From the NCBI GenBank assembly GCA_017513245.1, contig JAFXGK010000025.1, forward strand, positions 52,414-116,413: a DNA stretch of 64,000 nucleotides. Direction: 5' to 3'. Numbering within the stretch: the stretch's first letter is position 1; the number at the start of each line of letters is the position of its first letter. The translations under genes were made by a program, and so were the position numbers. Shown here piece by piece: positions 9,119 through 17,265 of this stretch. Below the pieces are notes generated by a model, which searched no databases, was not told the DNA's origin, and saw nothing but the letters and a program-made list of their open reading frames with translations. Source of the DNA: Clostridia bacterium (GTDB taxonomy: Bacteria > Bacillota > Clostridia > Oscillospirales > Acutalibacteraceae).

Positions 9119-9757
9119 ATGACTACTTTATATTTAATACGCCACGGCGAAAGCGAAGCAAACTTTGCACGCGTTTTTACGGGCAGCAGCAATTTTCCGC
9201 TAACCGATAAAGGTATGTGGCAGGCAAAGATGGCAGCAGAATATTTAAAGGACAAAAAAATTGATTTAGTTTACGCCAGTCCTCTTAACAGAGCATATAA
9301 TACGGGCAAAGCGGTTTCCGATTTACTAAATATACCTATTATACCCGTTGACGGTTTAAAGGAAATAAATGCAGGTGTATGGGAGGGCCGAAAGTTTGAC
9401 GACCTTGAAACCGAATACCCCGACACATATCATACCTGGCGAAACGATATCGGTAATGCAAGGCCGGATGGCGGCGAGTCGGTTGCCGAGCTTTATGACC
9501 GCGTAGTAAAAACCATTTCGGAAATCGCTAAACAAAACAACGGCAAAAACATTGCTATCGCTTCTCACGCAACGCCTATTAGAGCATTTGGCGGATACTG
9601 TTTTGGAATTAAAAAAGAAAATCTGCGCGAACTCCCCTGGCCTGCTAATGCGTCAATCACAAAAGTCGAGTTCGACGGAGAAAAGTTTATTAATATCGAA
9701 TACGGATTTGAAGGTCATCTTGGTGATGCAGTAACCAAACTTCCGAAAAACGTATAA
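9119..9757 (+). CDS. histidine phosphatase family protein (phosphoglycerate mutase-like)
   Basis: 212 residues. The catalytic motif RHGE is at 8-11, the second arginine is in YASPLNRAYNT (about 58-68), the acid/base region in EINAGVWEGRKFD, and the second catalytic histidine in ASHATPIRA (about 148). These are the hallmarks of branch 1 of the histidine phosphatase superfamily, which includes cofactor-dependent phosphoglycerate mutase, alpha-ribazole phosphatase and broad sugar phosphatases. It lacks the length and extra loops of glycolytic dPGM (about 230-250 residues), so a phosphatase role is more likely. Monocistronic between its own promoter and terminator. Confidence 0.85.
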   Translation: MTTLYLIRHGESEANFARVFTGSSNFPLTDKGMWQAKMAAEYLKDKKIDLVYASPLNRAYNTGKAVSDLLNIPIIPVDGLKEINAGVWEGRKFDDLETEYPDTYHTWRNDIGNARPDGGESVAELYDRVVKTISEIAKQNNGKNIAIASHATPIRAFGGYCFGIKKENLRELPWPANASITKVEFDGEKFINIEYGFEGHLGDAVTKLPKNV

Positions 9758-9759
9758 AT

Positions 9760-9791
9760 TAAACCCACCGCTTGTATGGCGGTGGGTTTTC
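9760..9791 (+). terminator. terminator of the histidine phosphatase gene
   Basis: 11-base stem AAACCCACCGC / GCGGTGGGTTT followed by TTCTG. Confidence 0.8.
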
Positions 9792-9795
9792 TGTA

Positions 9796-9830
9796 AAATA
9801 AAAAGATTCCCCAAAAAAGAGGAATCTTTG
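9796..9830 (-). terminator. terminator of the downstream minus-strand gene
   Basis: Read on the minus strand: stem AAAGATTCC / GGAATCTTT followed by TTATTTT. It lies 55 bases beyond the stop of the 127-residue gene. Confidence 0.65.
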
Positions 9831-9885
9831 GGTGTTTCTAACTTAATGACACGAATGAAATGGGGCTGAAAACCAGAGGATTTTC

Positions 9886-10269
9886 TTACATTTGTTTAAA
9901 TTTATTGTAAGTTATACAATTTACACAATTTTCATCATATTTTTTAAAACTTCTAAAAATACCATTATCCAAACCCTCATCACCAAGAGGATTTCCCTTG
10001 AGAATAAAAAGGGTATTCAAAACTTTTTCATCAAATTTATAAATCGGTATTCTATCACCATATTGCCTTCCTACACCTCGAGGAAAACGAGGAACTTGCT
10101 CCCAACAAATAGTATTGTCAACAAAGTGGATTACAGTTTTGTTGTTGGCTCTTTTCTTCGGAATAATAATTGTATATTCTTTTTCATCACATTTAACAGA
10201 ATAAACATTTACAAATTCTGTTTGGTTAACAAGCTGCTTGTTTTCCTTAAAAGAATTAAACAATTTCAT
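9886..10269 (-). CDS. hypothetical protein, 127 residues, unrecognised
   Basis: Starts MKLFNSFKENKQL; AGAGGTGAATTAC precedes this ATG, and a consensus promoter (10289-10317) lies just upstream, which excludes the longer in-frame start. The product has no membrane helix or signal peptide. It opens with a beta-rich stretch (NVYSVKCDEKEYTIIIPKK) and ends basic and polar with two cysteines (ENCVNCITYNKF), which could be a degenerate metal site. The coding sequence is clearly more AT-rich than its neighbours and lies beside an inverted repeat, so recent acquisition is possible. I do not recognise the family. Confidence 0.6.
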   Translation of the reverse strand: MKLFNSFKENKQLVNQTEFVNVYSVKCDEKEYTIIIPKKRANNKTVIHFVDNTICWEQVPRFPRGVGRQYGDRIPIYKFDEKVLNTLFILKGNPLGDEGLDNGIFRSFKKYDENCVNCITYNKFKQM

Positions 10270-10288
10270 GTAATTCACCTCTTTATAT

Positions 10289-10317
10289 ATTATAGCATAA
10301 AAATGGCAAAGCCGCAA
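10289..10317 (-). promoter_or_regulatory. promoter of the 127-residue orphan gene
   Basis: Minus strand TTGCGG (10317-10312), a 17-base spacer and TATAAT (10294-10289), 20 bases from the ATG. Confidence 0.6.
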
Positions 10318-10415
10318 TACTTCTTCACTATTCACTATTACCTCTTACTTCCCAAAAATCCCGTTCACAAATTTTTAGTGAAAAGTGAAGAGTGAAGAGG
10401 TAATAAGTAATAAGT
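10318..10415. repeat. imperfect inverted repeat rich in TTCACT/TTACCT units
   Basis: The left arm (about 10318-10360: cttcttcactattcac, then tattacctcttactt) is imperfectly complementary to the right arm (about 10379-10415: gtgaagagtgaagaggtaat, then aagtaataagt). Both arms adjoin copies of an AAAAATCCCG motif (10355-10364 and 10416-10425). The short degenerate units GTGAA/GTAAT resemble low-complexity intergenic repeats of clostridial genomes. No open reading frame is present. Confidence 0.6.
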
Positions 10416-10449
10416 AAAAATCCCGCCCACTTTCGTGAACGGGATTTTT
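10416..10449 (-). terminator. terminator of tRNA-Val
   Basis: Stem AAAAATCCCG / CGGGATTTTT with an inner CAC/GTG pair and GAAA loop, directly after the tRNA 3' CCA on the minus strand; the T-run is part of the stem. Confidence 0.75.
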
Positions 10450-10525
10450 GGTGGAGACAACTGGACTTGAACCGGTGACCCCTTGCATGTCAAGCAAGTA
10501 CTCTAACCAACTGAGCTATGCCTCC
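10449..10525 (-). tRNA. tRNA-Val (anticodon GAC)
   Basis: 77 bases including an encoded CCA. The acceptor stem GGAGGCA pairs with TGTCTCC (one G-T). The D arm contains AGCTCAGTTGGTTAGAG, the anticodon stem CTTGC / GCAAG encloses loop TTGACAT (anticodon GAC), and the T loop is TTCAAGT. The T stem has one C-A mismatch. The GAC anticodon reads GUC (and GUU) valine codons. It has its own promoter (10541-10569), so it does not depend on pyk read-through. Confidence 0.95.
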
Positions 10526-10540
10526 AAACGTGTCCATATC

Positions 10541-10569
10541 ATAATATACTAACACGAAATTTTTGTCAA
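10541..10569 (-). promoter_or_regulatory. sigma-A promoter for tRNA-Val
   Basis: Minus strand TTGACA (10569-10564), a 17-base spacer and TATTAT (10546-10541), 15 bases before the mature tRNA 5' end. Confidence 0.8.
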
Positions 10570-10575
10570 TAGGTT

Positions 10576-11988
10576 TTATACCGTTTCAATCTTGATGGTA
10601 TTGGTATTGCCCGAAATACCACTAGTAATACCACCCGTTAATACAATGTTATCGCCTTTTTGCAGTTTAAGTGTGGAAACGGCGATATTCTTAGCGCTGT
10701 AGAATAGTACGTCGGTTGACTCATAGCGGTCACATTTAACGGGAATAACGCCCCAAGACATAGCAAGTTTACGCCAAGTCTTTTCGTCGGTTGTAAGTCC
10801 TATAATATCGGCCTTAGGACGGAAACGCGAAACCATACGCGCCGTCATACCCGAAAGACTGCATACAACGATAGCCTTTGCGTCAATATCAATCGCCATA
10901 CCGCAGGTAGCGTGCGAGAGAGCGTCAACGGTGTTTTTAATCTTAAACTCAGAGCGATAAAAACGCTTTTCGTAATGAATGTTGTTTTCGGTGTTTTCGG
11001 CAATCGTGGACATAACCTCAACGGTGCGAACGGGGTATTTGCCTGCAGCGGTTTCGCCCGAAAGCATAATAACGCTGGTACCGTCATAAACCGCGTTTGC
11101 GACGTCGGATATTTCGGCACGGGTCGGACGCGGATTATGAATCATTGATTCAAGCATTTCGGTAGCCGTAATAACGCGTTTGCCGAGCAGACGACACTTG
11201 GTTATAATCTTTTTCTGGATAGCAGGCAGTTCCTCAAACGGAAGCTCAACACCCATATCACCGCGGCCGATCATAACGCCGGTACATTCGCTGCAAATTT
11301 CTTCGATATTCTCAACGCCGGTGCGGTTTTCAATCTTTGCGATAAGGTCTATTCCCTGCCCGCCGTTAGCTTCTAAAAACGCCTTGACGTCGAGCATATC
11401 CTGCTTGCAGGATACAAAAGAGCAGGCAATAAAATCAACGTCGTTTTGAATTCCGAAAAGGATATCACTTTTATCCTGCTCGCTCAAGTACTCCTGATGC
11501 AGGTGCTTGCCCGGAAAACTCATACTCTTTCGGTCGGAAAGCTTGCCGCCGATTATAACTCGGCAATTAATATCGGTTTCAGTAAGCGACTCAACCACAA
11601 GTTCTAAAAGACCATCGTTTAAAAGAATGCGGTCGCCAACATCCAAATCAGCAGGAAGGCCCTTATAATTTACCGATACGCGCTTTTCATTGCCGACAAC
11701 GTCCGTGGTCGTTAGAGTAAACAAATCGCCGTCAGATAAAACTACCGAGCCGTTTTCAAAAGCTTTTATACGATATTCAGGCCCTTTTGTATCAAGCATA
11801 ATCGCGATAGGCAGATTTAGCCTTTCACGAACGTTTTTAATTGCTTTGATTTTTTCAAGATAGTCCTCGTGCGTTCCGTGGGAGAAATTTAGCCTTGCGA
11901 TGTTCATGCCTGCGCGGCACATTTGCTCAAGAGTCTTTTCGTCGGAGCATGAGGGACCTATCGTGCATATGATTTTTGTTTTACGCAT
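10576..11988 (-). CDS. pyk: pyruvate kinase
   Basis: 470 residues from MRKTKIICTIGP; GAGGTGTCCT precedes this ATG, which I prefer to the GTG four codons upstream. It converts phosphoenolpyruvate and ADP to pyruvate and ATP. Motifs include the N-terminal TKIICTIGP, MLDTKGPE, the catalytic region around IAKIENRTGVENIEEI, IGRGDMGVELP, and TATEMLESM followed by the family signature up to SGETAAGKYP. It is the short form without the extra C-terminal PEP-utiliser-like domain found in Bacillus pyruvate kinase. Monocistronic with its own promoter. Confidence 0.97.
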   Translation of the reverse strand: MRKTKIICTIGPSCSDEKTLEQMCRAGMNIARLNFSHGTHEDYLEKIKAIKNVRERLNLPIAIMLDTKGPEYRIKAFENGSVVLSDGDLFTLTTTDVVGNEKRVSVNYKGLPADLDVGDRILLNDGLLELVVESLTETDINCRVIIGGKLSDRKSMSFPGKHLHQEYLSEQDKSDILFGIQNDVDFIACSFVSCKQDMLDVKAFLEANGGQGIDLIAKIENRTGVENIEEICSECTGVMIGRGDMGVELPFEELPAIQKKIITKCRLLGKRVITATEMLESMIHNPRPTRAEISDVANAVYDGTSVIMLSGETAAGKYPVRTVEVMSTIAENTENNIHYEKRFYRSEFKIKNTVDALSHATCGMAIDIDAKAIVVCSLSGMTARMVSRFRPKADIIGLTTDEKTWRKLAMSWGVIPVKCDRYESTDVLFYSAKNIAVSTLKLQKGDNIVLTGGITSGISGNTNTIKIETV

Positions 11989-12021
11989 AGGACACCTCAC
12001 ATTACTTTTTTATGCCTTAAT

Positions 12022-12050
12022 ATTATATATCAATTATTGATAGAAAACAA
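12022..12050 (-). promoter_or_regulatory. sigma-A promoter for pyk
   Basis: Minus strand TTGTTT (12050-12045), a 17-base spacer and TATAAT (12027-12022). Confidence 0.65.
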
Positions 12051-12096
12051 TAAGAATTAGTAATATTTTTGTTATATAATGTTAATATATGCAGTG

Positions 12097-12125
12097 TTGA
12101 TTTTTTCTCCGCGTTGTGGTATACT
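12097..12125 (+). promoter_or_regulatory. sigma-A promoter for the LTA synthase-like gene
   Basis: TTGATT (12097-12102), a 17-base spacer and TATACT (12120-12125), 33 bases before the start codon. Confidence 0.7.
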
Positions 12126-12158
12126 TTCGTGGTCGGAAAAATCATTTTGGAGGTTTAT

Positions 12159-13676
12159 ATGAAGAAAAAGATTTCTAAACAAACAGTTGCATATATCGGT
12201 CTTTTCCTACTCATTGCCCTCGGAATGATCGGTTTCTTTGCTGCGGTTTGGTATAAGAGTGTTTACGGCGATGTCGGTTTTGACGCCGTTATATATGCCC
12301 TTACATCTGATGCAGGCAGTGTTGAAAGCAAGCTGATGATTACCTATATAATGCGAGGCCTTTTACCGGCCGTTATATTAACGCCTACGGTTTTCTATTT
12401 TCTTTTCTTCTTTCCGCTTAAAAAGGACAAGCAAGAAACCAAAGGCAGAAGAACGCTGCTCCCTCACAAAATTGCCGTTTTTGTCTCGGCTTTGCTTGTA
12501 ATATCCTTAATTACCACCGGCGCTATTTATTCGGGACTTGTTAAATGGGCATATCTTTCCCTTAATGAGACCGATATTTACGCCAACGAATACGTCGACC
12601 CGGATACGGTTGATATTAAATTCCCCGAAAAGAAGAGAAATTTAATTTATATCTATCTCGAATCGATGGAAACCACCTTCTTGAGCCAAGATCTTGACGG
12701 TGCGATTGAAAACAACGTAATTCCTGAGCTGCACAGCCTTGCTGAAAACAATATCAACTTCTCTCACAACGATGCAGTCGGTGGTGGAAGAACCGTTTCG
12801 GGCACCACCTGGACGGTTGGCGCGCTGGTTGCTCATTCCTCGGGACTACCGCTTAAGTTTAAAATCGACCTTAACGGCAGTGTTGACGGAGGTCAGTATG
12901 ATAACTTCCTGCCCGGCGTTACTACTATAACAGACGTTCTTAAAAAGCAGGGCTACTACCAAACGTTTATGTTCGGCTCTGATGGTGAGTACGGTGGCCG
13001 CAAGCAGTTTTTTGAGCAGCACGGCATTGATAAAGTTTACGACTTATTTACTGCCTACGACGATGAAATCGTCCCCCGCGGCTACTGGGAATGGTGGGGC
13101 ATGGAGGATAAGTACCTCATTGAATATGCCAAGCAAGAATTGCTCGAAATTTCACAAAAAGATCAGCCCTTCTCTTTCGGGATGCTGACCGTTGACACCC
13201 ATCATATAAGCGGATATCTCTGCAGTGATTGTGAAAATAAATATGAGGCTCAATACGACAACGTATTATCCTGCTCAAGCAAACGTATTGCTGAGTTTAT
13301 CGACTGGATAAAACAGCAGGACTTTTACGAAAACACAACAATCGTAATTACCGGTGACCACTGCAGTATGGATGAAGGTTACGTTAATAAATACGTAGGC
13401 AAAGATTACGTTCGCCGCGTATATAACTGCATCATCAATCCTGCTCCCTCACTAAAGATTGCGAATACTAAGAACCGTGAATTTGCAACGATTGATATGT
13501 ATCCCACAACGCTGGCTGCTTTGGGCTGTCAGATTAAGGGCGACCGACTGGCTATGGGAACAAACCTATTTTCAGGCGAAAAAACAATCTGCGAAAAATA
13601 TGATTTTGAAGAGCTTTGTGATGAGCTTTCAAAGTATTCCGAATTCTATGAAAAGGAATTCATGGAAGTTGAATAA
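12159..13676 (+). CDS. LTA synthase / phosphoglycerol transferase family membrane sulfatase
   Basis: 505 residues from MKKKISKQ, with GGAGG 6 bases before the ATG. Three membrane helices (about 10-32, 64-86 and 105-128) precede an extracellular alkaline-phosphatase-fold domain. Metal and catalytic residues expected for LtaS/OpgB proteins are visible: the Glu of LESME (about 167-171), the candidate nucleophile threonine in GRTVSGTTW (210-218), DTHH (346-349) and the TGDH metal pair (398-401). It probably moves phosphoglycerol or phosphoethanolamine groups onto a cell-envelope acceptor. It has three helices rather than the five typical of LtaS, so an accessory transferase is likelier than the main LTA polymerase. 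Confidence 0.82.
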   Translation: MKKKISKQTVAYIGLFLLIALGMIGFFAAVWYKSVYGDVGFDAVIYALTSDAGSVESKLMITYIMRGLLPAVILTPTVFYFLFFFPLKKDKQETKGRRTLLPHKIAVFVSALLVISLITTGAIYSGLVKWAYLSLNETDIYANEYVDPDTVDIKFPEKKRNLIYIYLESMETTFLSQDLDGAIENNVIPELHSLAENNINFSHNDAVGGGRTVSGTTWTVGALVAHSSGLPLKFKIDLNGSVDGGQYDNFLPGVTTITDVLKKQGYYQTFMFGSDGEYGGRKQFFEQHGIDKVYDLFTAYDDEIVPRGYWEWWGMEDKYLIEYAKQELLEISQKDQPFSFGMLTVDTHHISGYLCSDCENKYEAQYDNVLSCSSKRIAEFIDWIKQQDFYENTTIVITGDHCSMDEGYVNKYVGKDYVRRVYNCIINPAPSLKIANTKNREFATIDMYPTTLAALGCQIKGDRLAMGTNLFSGEKTICEKYDFEELCDELSKYSEFYEKEFMEVE

Positions 13677-13677
13677 A

Positions 13678-13713
13678 GAAAAAGCCGAGTGCAATATGCA
13701 CTCGGCTTTATTT
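13678..13713. terminator. bidirectional terminator
   Basis: 13-base perfect stem AAAGCCGAGTGCA / TGCACTCGGCTTT with an ATA loop between converging genes; T-rich on the right, A-rich on the left. Confidence 0.88.
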
Positions 13714-13714
13714 A

Positions 13715-14464
13715 TTATTCGTAATCCACAACGTCTACCCACGAAAGCAAAAATTCGCGTTCTTCTTCATTACCCTTCACAGATTGGGAAGCGGCAACAA
13801 TGGGCATCCATTTTTGAACGTACTGCTTTGCAGTATTGCTCTTACGGCAGAACAAATTAAGATATTTGTTAGCGAGTTCGGTCTTGCCCTCGAGGCAGAA
13901 AAGAAGATAGGTTCTTGCAACGTCGGCCGAAGCATTACCCTGGGTTGCGTGCGACCAATCGATCACGTACATCGATCCGTCAGGCTTAACGATAACGTTC
14001 GAAGGGTTGAAGTCGCCGTGGCAGACTTTTTTATGCTTGGGCATACCTTCAAGACGAGTGTGCAACTCATAACGAGTTGTTGCATCGAGTGTGGTTTCGC
14101 TGATTTTGCGGTTCATCTTATCCTTAAGCTTAGATAAAAGCGGGCAGGTTTTCGAATGAATTTCAAGCTGAAGATCTACAAACTTTTCAAGATACTCGTC
14201 GATCTTATCGGGGTTGCTTGCCATAAGGCTTGCCATGGTTTCGCCCTCAATGAAGTCCGAAATTATTGCCCACTTACCCTCATGCATACCGACCTCGTGG
14301 ATTTTGGGGATGTTAAGTCCGGTTTCCTCTATTCTGGCCTGGTTAAGCGCCTCGTTAAGGATATCGGCTTTAGAAAATCCCTCGTCAAAAACCTTAATGC
14401 AAAGGTTGCCCTCACGGTAAATCTTTTTCTTAGCTCTAACTGCAATGATGTTTTCAGGTTTCAT
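13715..14464 (-). CDS. aminoglycoside phosphotransferase/choline kinase-like protein
   Basis: 249 residues with an APH-type kinase fold: an N-terminal lobe with LCIKVFDEG (lysine at 24) and the hinge IISDFIEGETM (67-77), the catalytic loop CHGDFNPSN (148-156) and the metal-binding IDW (168-170). The family includes small-molecule kinases for sugars, choline and aminoglycosides; the sequence does not identify the substrate, and a resistance function should not be assumed. AAGGAGG precedes the ATG. It follows adhE by 12 bases on the same strand without a terminator between, so it is probably cotranscribed with adhE. Confidence 0.8.
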   Translation of the reverse strand: MKPENIIAVRAKKKIYREGNLCIKVFDEGFSKADILNEALNQARIEETGLNIPKIHEVGMHEGKWAIISDFIEGETMASLMASNPDKIDEYLEKFVDLQLEIHSKTCPLLSKLKDKMNRKISETTLDATTRYELHTRLEGMPKHKKVCHGDFNPSNVIVKPDGSMYVIDWSHATQGNASADVARTYLLFCLEGKTELANKYLNLFCRKSNTAKQYVQKWMPIVAASQSVKGNEEEREFLLSWVDVVDYE

Positions 14465-14476
14465 AGTGTTCCCTCC

Positions 14477-17083
14477 TTAGTTTGCGCCATAATAGGCGTT
14501 AAGGTACATCTGCTTGATTTCGCTCATAAGCGGATAACGCGGGTTGGCGCCGGTGCACTGATCGTCAAATGCCTGCTCAACCATATCGTCAAGACGTGCA
14601 AGGAAATCTGCCTCGTCTGCAACGTAGTCCTTAATTGTTGCTTTAATTCCAACGCGTTCTTTGAGCTCGTCGATTGCCTTAATGAGGTTTTCGAGTTTCT
14701 CTTCATCGGTATTTCCGCCGAGGCCAAGGTAATCTGCAACCTCTGCATAGCGAGCAAGGGTGTGCGGATGATCATACTGCGAGAAGGTACCCATCTTGGT
14801 GGGTGCTTCACTTGCATTGAAACGAAGAACCTCGTCAATCATAAGAGCGTTTGCAACGCCGTGGGGTAAGTGATGGAAGGCGCCGAGCTTGTGCGCCATG
14901 GAATGGCATACGCCGAGGAAAGCATTTGCAAAAGCCATACCGGCGATGGTGGCGGCGTTAGCCATTTTCTCTCTTGCTTCAACGTCAACAAGGCCGTTAT
15001 CGTATGCGCGCGGCAGATACTCGAATATAATCTTGAGTGCCTTCAGTGCAAGTCCGTCGGTATAATCGGTAGCCATAACCGATGCATACGCCTCAAGCGC
15101 GTGGGTTACCGCGTCGATACCCGATGCAGCAGTAAGACCCTTGGGCGCAGACATATGCAGATCGGTATCGATAATTGCCATATTGGGGAGTAATTCATAA
15201 TCGGCAAGCGGATACTTAACGCCGGTCTTTTCGTCGGTTATAACGGCGAAGGGAGTTACCTCACTACCCGTACCTGCCGAGGTGGGAACAGCAATAAAAT
15301 ATGCCTTTTCGCCCATCTTCGGGAATGTGTAAATACGCTTGCGAATATCAACAAAGCGCATTGCCATATCCATAAAGTCAACCTCGGGATGCTCGTAAAG
15401 AACCCACATAATCTTTGCAGCATCCATCGCACTACCGCCGCCGAGAGCAATAATGCAGTCGGGACGGAACGCGGTCATCTGCTCGGCACCGCGCATTGCG
15501 CATTCGAGTGTCGGGTCGGGTGCTACATCGAAGAAAGTGGTGTGTACGATACCCATTTCATCGAGCTTATCGGTAATAGATTTGGTATATCCGTTATTAT
15601 AAAGGAAACTGTCGGTTACGATAAAGGCACGCTTCTTGCCCATAACGTTTTTAAGCTCATCGAGAGCTACGGGCAGGCAGCCCTTTTTGATATAAACTTT
15701 CTGGGGTGCTCTGAACCAAAGCATATTCTCTCTCCTTTCGGCAACTGTTTTAATATTAAGCAGGTGCTTTACACCAACGTTTTCGGAAACCGAGTTTCCG
15801 CCCCAAGAACCACAACCAAGTGTGAGCGAGGGAGCCAGCTTAAAGTTATATAAGTCGCCTATTCCTCCGTGAGAGGAAGGAGTATTTACAACGATTCTGC
15901 AGGTCTTCATACGGGCAGAGAATTCGTCGAGTTTTGCTTTTTCGGTTAAAGCGTTAAGATAAATCGAAGAAGTATGGCCATAGCCACCGTCAGCAACGAG
16001 CTGCTCAGCCTTTGAAACGGCATCTTCAAAATCCTTAGCCTTATACATAGCAAGGACGGGAGAAAGCTTTTCATGAGCGAACTCTTCCGACAACTCAACG
16101 CTTTCAACCTCACCTATGAGAATCTTGGTGCTTTCAGGAACGGTAACCCCTGCAAGTGCAGCGATTGTAACAGGCTTCTGGCCAACAATCTTTGCGTTGA
16201 GGGCGCCGTTTATGATTATAGTCTTGCGAACCTTTTCGGTCTCGTCATCGGTAAGGAAGTAACAACCGCGCTTTGCAAACTCAGCCTTTACTGCATCGTA
16301 GATGCTCTCCATAACGATAACGGACTGTTCAGAGGCACAGATCATACCGTTATCGAAGGTTTTTGAATGTATGATAGAGTTAACTGCAAGCAAAATATCG
16401 GCGGTATCGTCGATAATTGCAGGAGTATTACCTGCGCCAACGCCGAGTGCAGGCTTACCGCTGGAATAAGCGGCCTTAACCATTCCGGGTCCGCCGGTTG
16501 CAAGAATGATGTCCGACTCCTTCATAAGAAGGTTGGTCATATCCAGGCTGGGAACGTCAATCCAAGCAATAATACCCTCGGGGGCACCTGCGGCAACAGC
16601 CGCCTCAAGCACAAGGCGAGATGCTGCAATAGTCGAATTCTTTGCGCGCGGATGAGGGCTTATAATTATACCGTTACGTGTTTTAAGAGCGAGTAGCGTC
16701 TTAAAAATAGCGGTTGAGGTGGGGTTCGTGGTGGGAATAACAGCACCGATAACGCCAATAGGATCGGCTATCTTCTTGGTACCGTAGATTGCATCCTCCT
16801 CAATAACTCCGCAGGTTTTAGTGTCACGATATGCATTATAAATATATTCGGATGCAAAATGGTTTTTAATAACCTTATCCTCTACAATGCCCATACCTGT
16901 TTCCTCAACAGCAAGCTTTGCAAGCGGAATTCTGGCCTTATTAGCGGCCATTGCGGCAGCGCGGAAAATAGCATCAACCTGCTCCTGCGTATAGGTAGCG
17001 AATTTCTGCTGTGCAGCGCGAACGGAAGCGATCGCCTCCTCCAGCCTTTCAACGCTGTCTACAAGAATTTTTGTGTTGTCCAT
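14477..17083 (-). CDS. adhE: bifunctional acetaldehyde-CoA/alcohol dehydrogenase
   Basis: 868 residues from MDNTKILVD; GGAGG lies 7 bases before this ATG, and the longer in-frame start lacks one. The N-terminal half is a CoA-acylating aldehyde dehydrogenase with its catalytic cysteine in GMICASEQ (about residue 249). The C-terminal half, from about 455, is an iron-dependent alcohol dehydrogenase with GGGSAMDAAK, TSAGTGSEVTPF and the iron-binding histidine region HSMAHKLGAFHHLPHG. It reduces acetyl-CoA to ethanol and regenerates two NAD+. Length is normal for AdhE. A candidate Rex operator overlaps the promoter, consistent with redox control. Confidence 0.97.
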   Translation of the reverse strand: MDNTKILVDSVERLEEAIASVRAAQQKFATYTQEQVDAIFRAAAMAANKARIPLAKLAVEETGMGIVEDKVIKNHFASEYIYNAYRDTKTCGVIEEDAIYGTKKIADPIGVIGAVIPTTNPTSTAIFKTLLALKTRNGIIISPHPRAKNSTIAASRLVLEAAVAAGAPEGIIAWIDVPSLDMTNLLMKESDIILATGGPGMVKAAYSSGKPALGVGAGNTPAIIDDTADILLAVNSIIHSKTFDNGMICASEQSVIVMESIYDAVKAEFAKRGCYFLTDDETEKVRKTIIINGALNAKIVGQKPVTIAALAGVTVPESTKILIGEVESVELSEEFAHEKLSPVLAMYKAKDFEDAVSKAEQLVADGGYGHTSSIYLNALTEKAKLDEFSARMKTCRIVVNTPSSHGGIGDLYNFKLAPSLTLGCGSWGGNSVSENVGVKHLLNIKTVAERRENMLWFRAPQKVYIKKGCLPVALDELKNVMGKKRAFIVTDSFLYNNGYTKSITDKLDEMGIVHTTFFDVAPDPTLECAMRGAEQMTAFRPDCIIALGGGSAMDAAKIMWVLYEHPEVDFMDMAMRFVDIRKRIYTFPKMGEKAYFIAVPTSAGTGSEVTPFAVITDEKTGVKYPLADYELLPNMAIIDTDLHMSAPKGLTAASGIDAVTHALEAYASVMATDYTDGLALKALKIIFEYLPRAYDNGLVDVEAREKMANAATIAGMAFANAFLGVCHSMAHKLGAFHHLPHGVANALMIDEVLRFNASEAPTKMGTFSQYDHPHTLARYAEVADYLGLGGNTDEEKLENLIKAIDELKERVGIKATIKDYVADEADFLARLDDMVEQAFDDQCTGANPRYPLMSEIKQMYLNAYYGAN

Positions 17084-17143
17084 GACAGACCTCCGTGAAA
17101 AATAATGGATTTTATCAGGATAATCAAATTCTCCCACCTGAGA

Positions 17144-17161
17144 TTGTTAATATTATAACAT
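17144..17161. promoter_or_regulatory. candidate Rex operator at the adhE promoter
   Basis: TTGTTAA-TATT-ATAACAT matches the clostridial Rex consensus TTGTTAAnnnnTTAACAA perfectly in the left half and partly in the right. It overlaps the -10 box (17152-17157). Rex is the NADH-sensing repressor known to control adhE in Clostridia. Confidence 0.5.
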
Positions 17162-17179
17162 ACTTCTCTATATTTTCAA
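17152..17179 (-). promoter_or_regulatory. sigma-A promoter for adhE
   Basis: Minus strand TTGAAA (17179-17174), a 16-base spacer and TATAAT (17157-17152), with a leader of about 60 bases before the ATG. Confidence 0.65.
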
Positions 17180-17229
17180 ATACAAAATTTATATAAAAAT
17201 AGTATATTATTACAACACGTCATAGTGGA

Positions 17230-17260
17230 TATAAACAAACAAGGGCAGTTTCCTGCCCCT
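17230..17260 (-). terminator. terminator of the purine/one-carbon operon (after fhs)
   Basis: Minus strand GGGCAG-GAAA-CTGCCC followed by TTGTTTGTTTAT. Confidence 0.75.
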
Positions 17261-17265
17261 GTATT

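Noticed and set aside
13715-14464. Aminoglycoside resistance gene
   Set aside because: Only the general APH kinase fold motifs are present; the context (after adhE) and wide substrate range of the fold do not support a resistance call.
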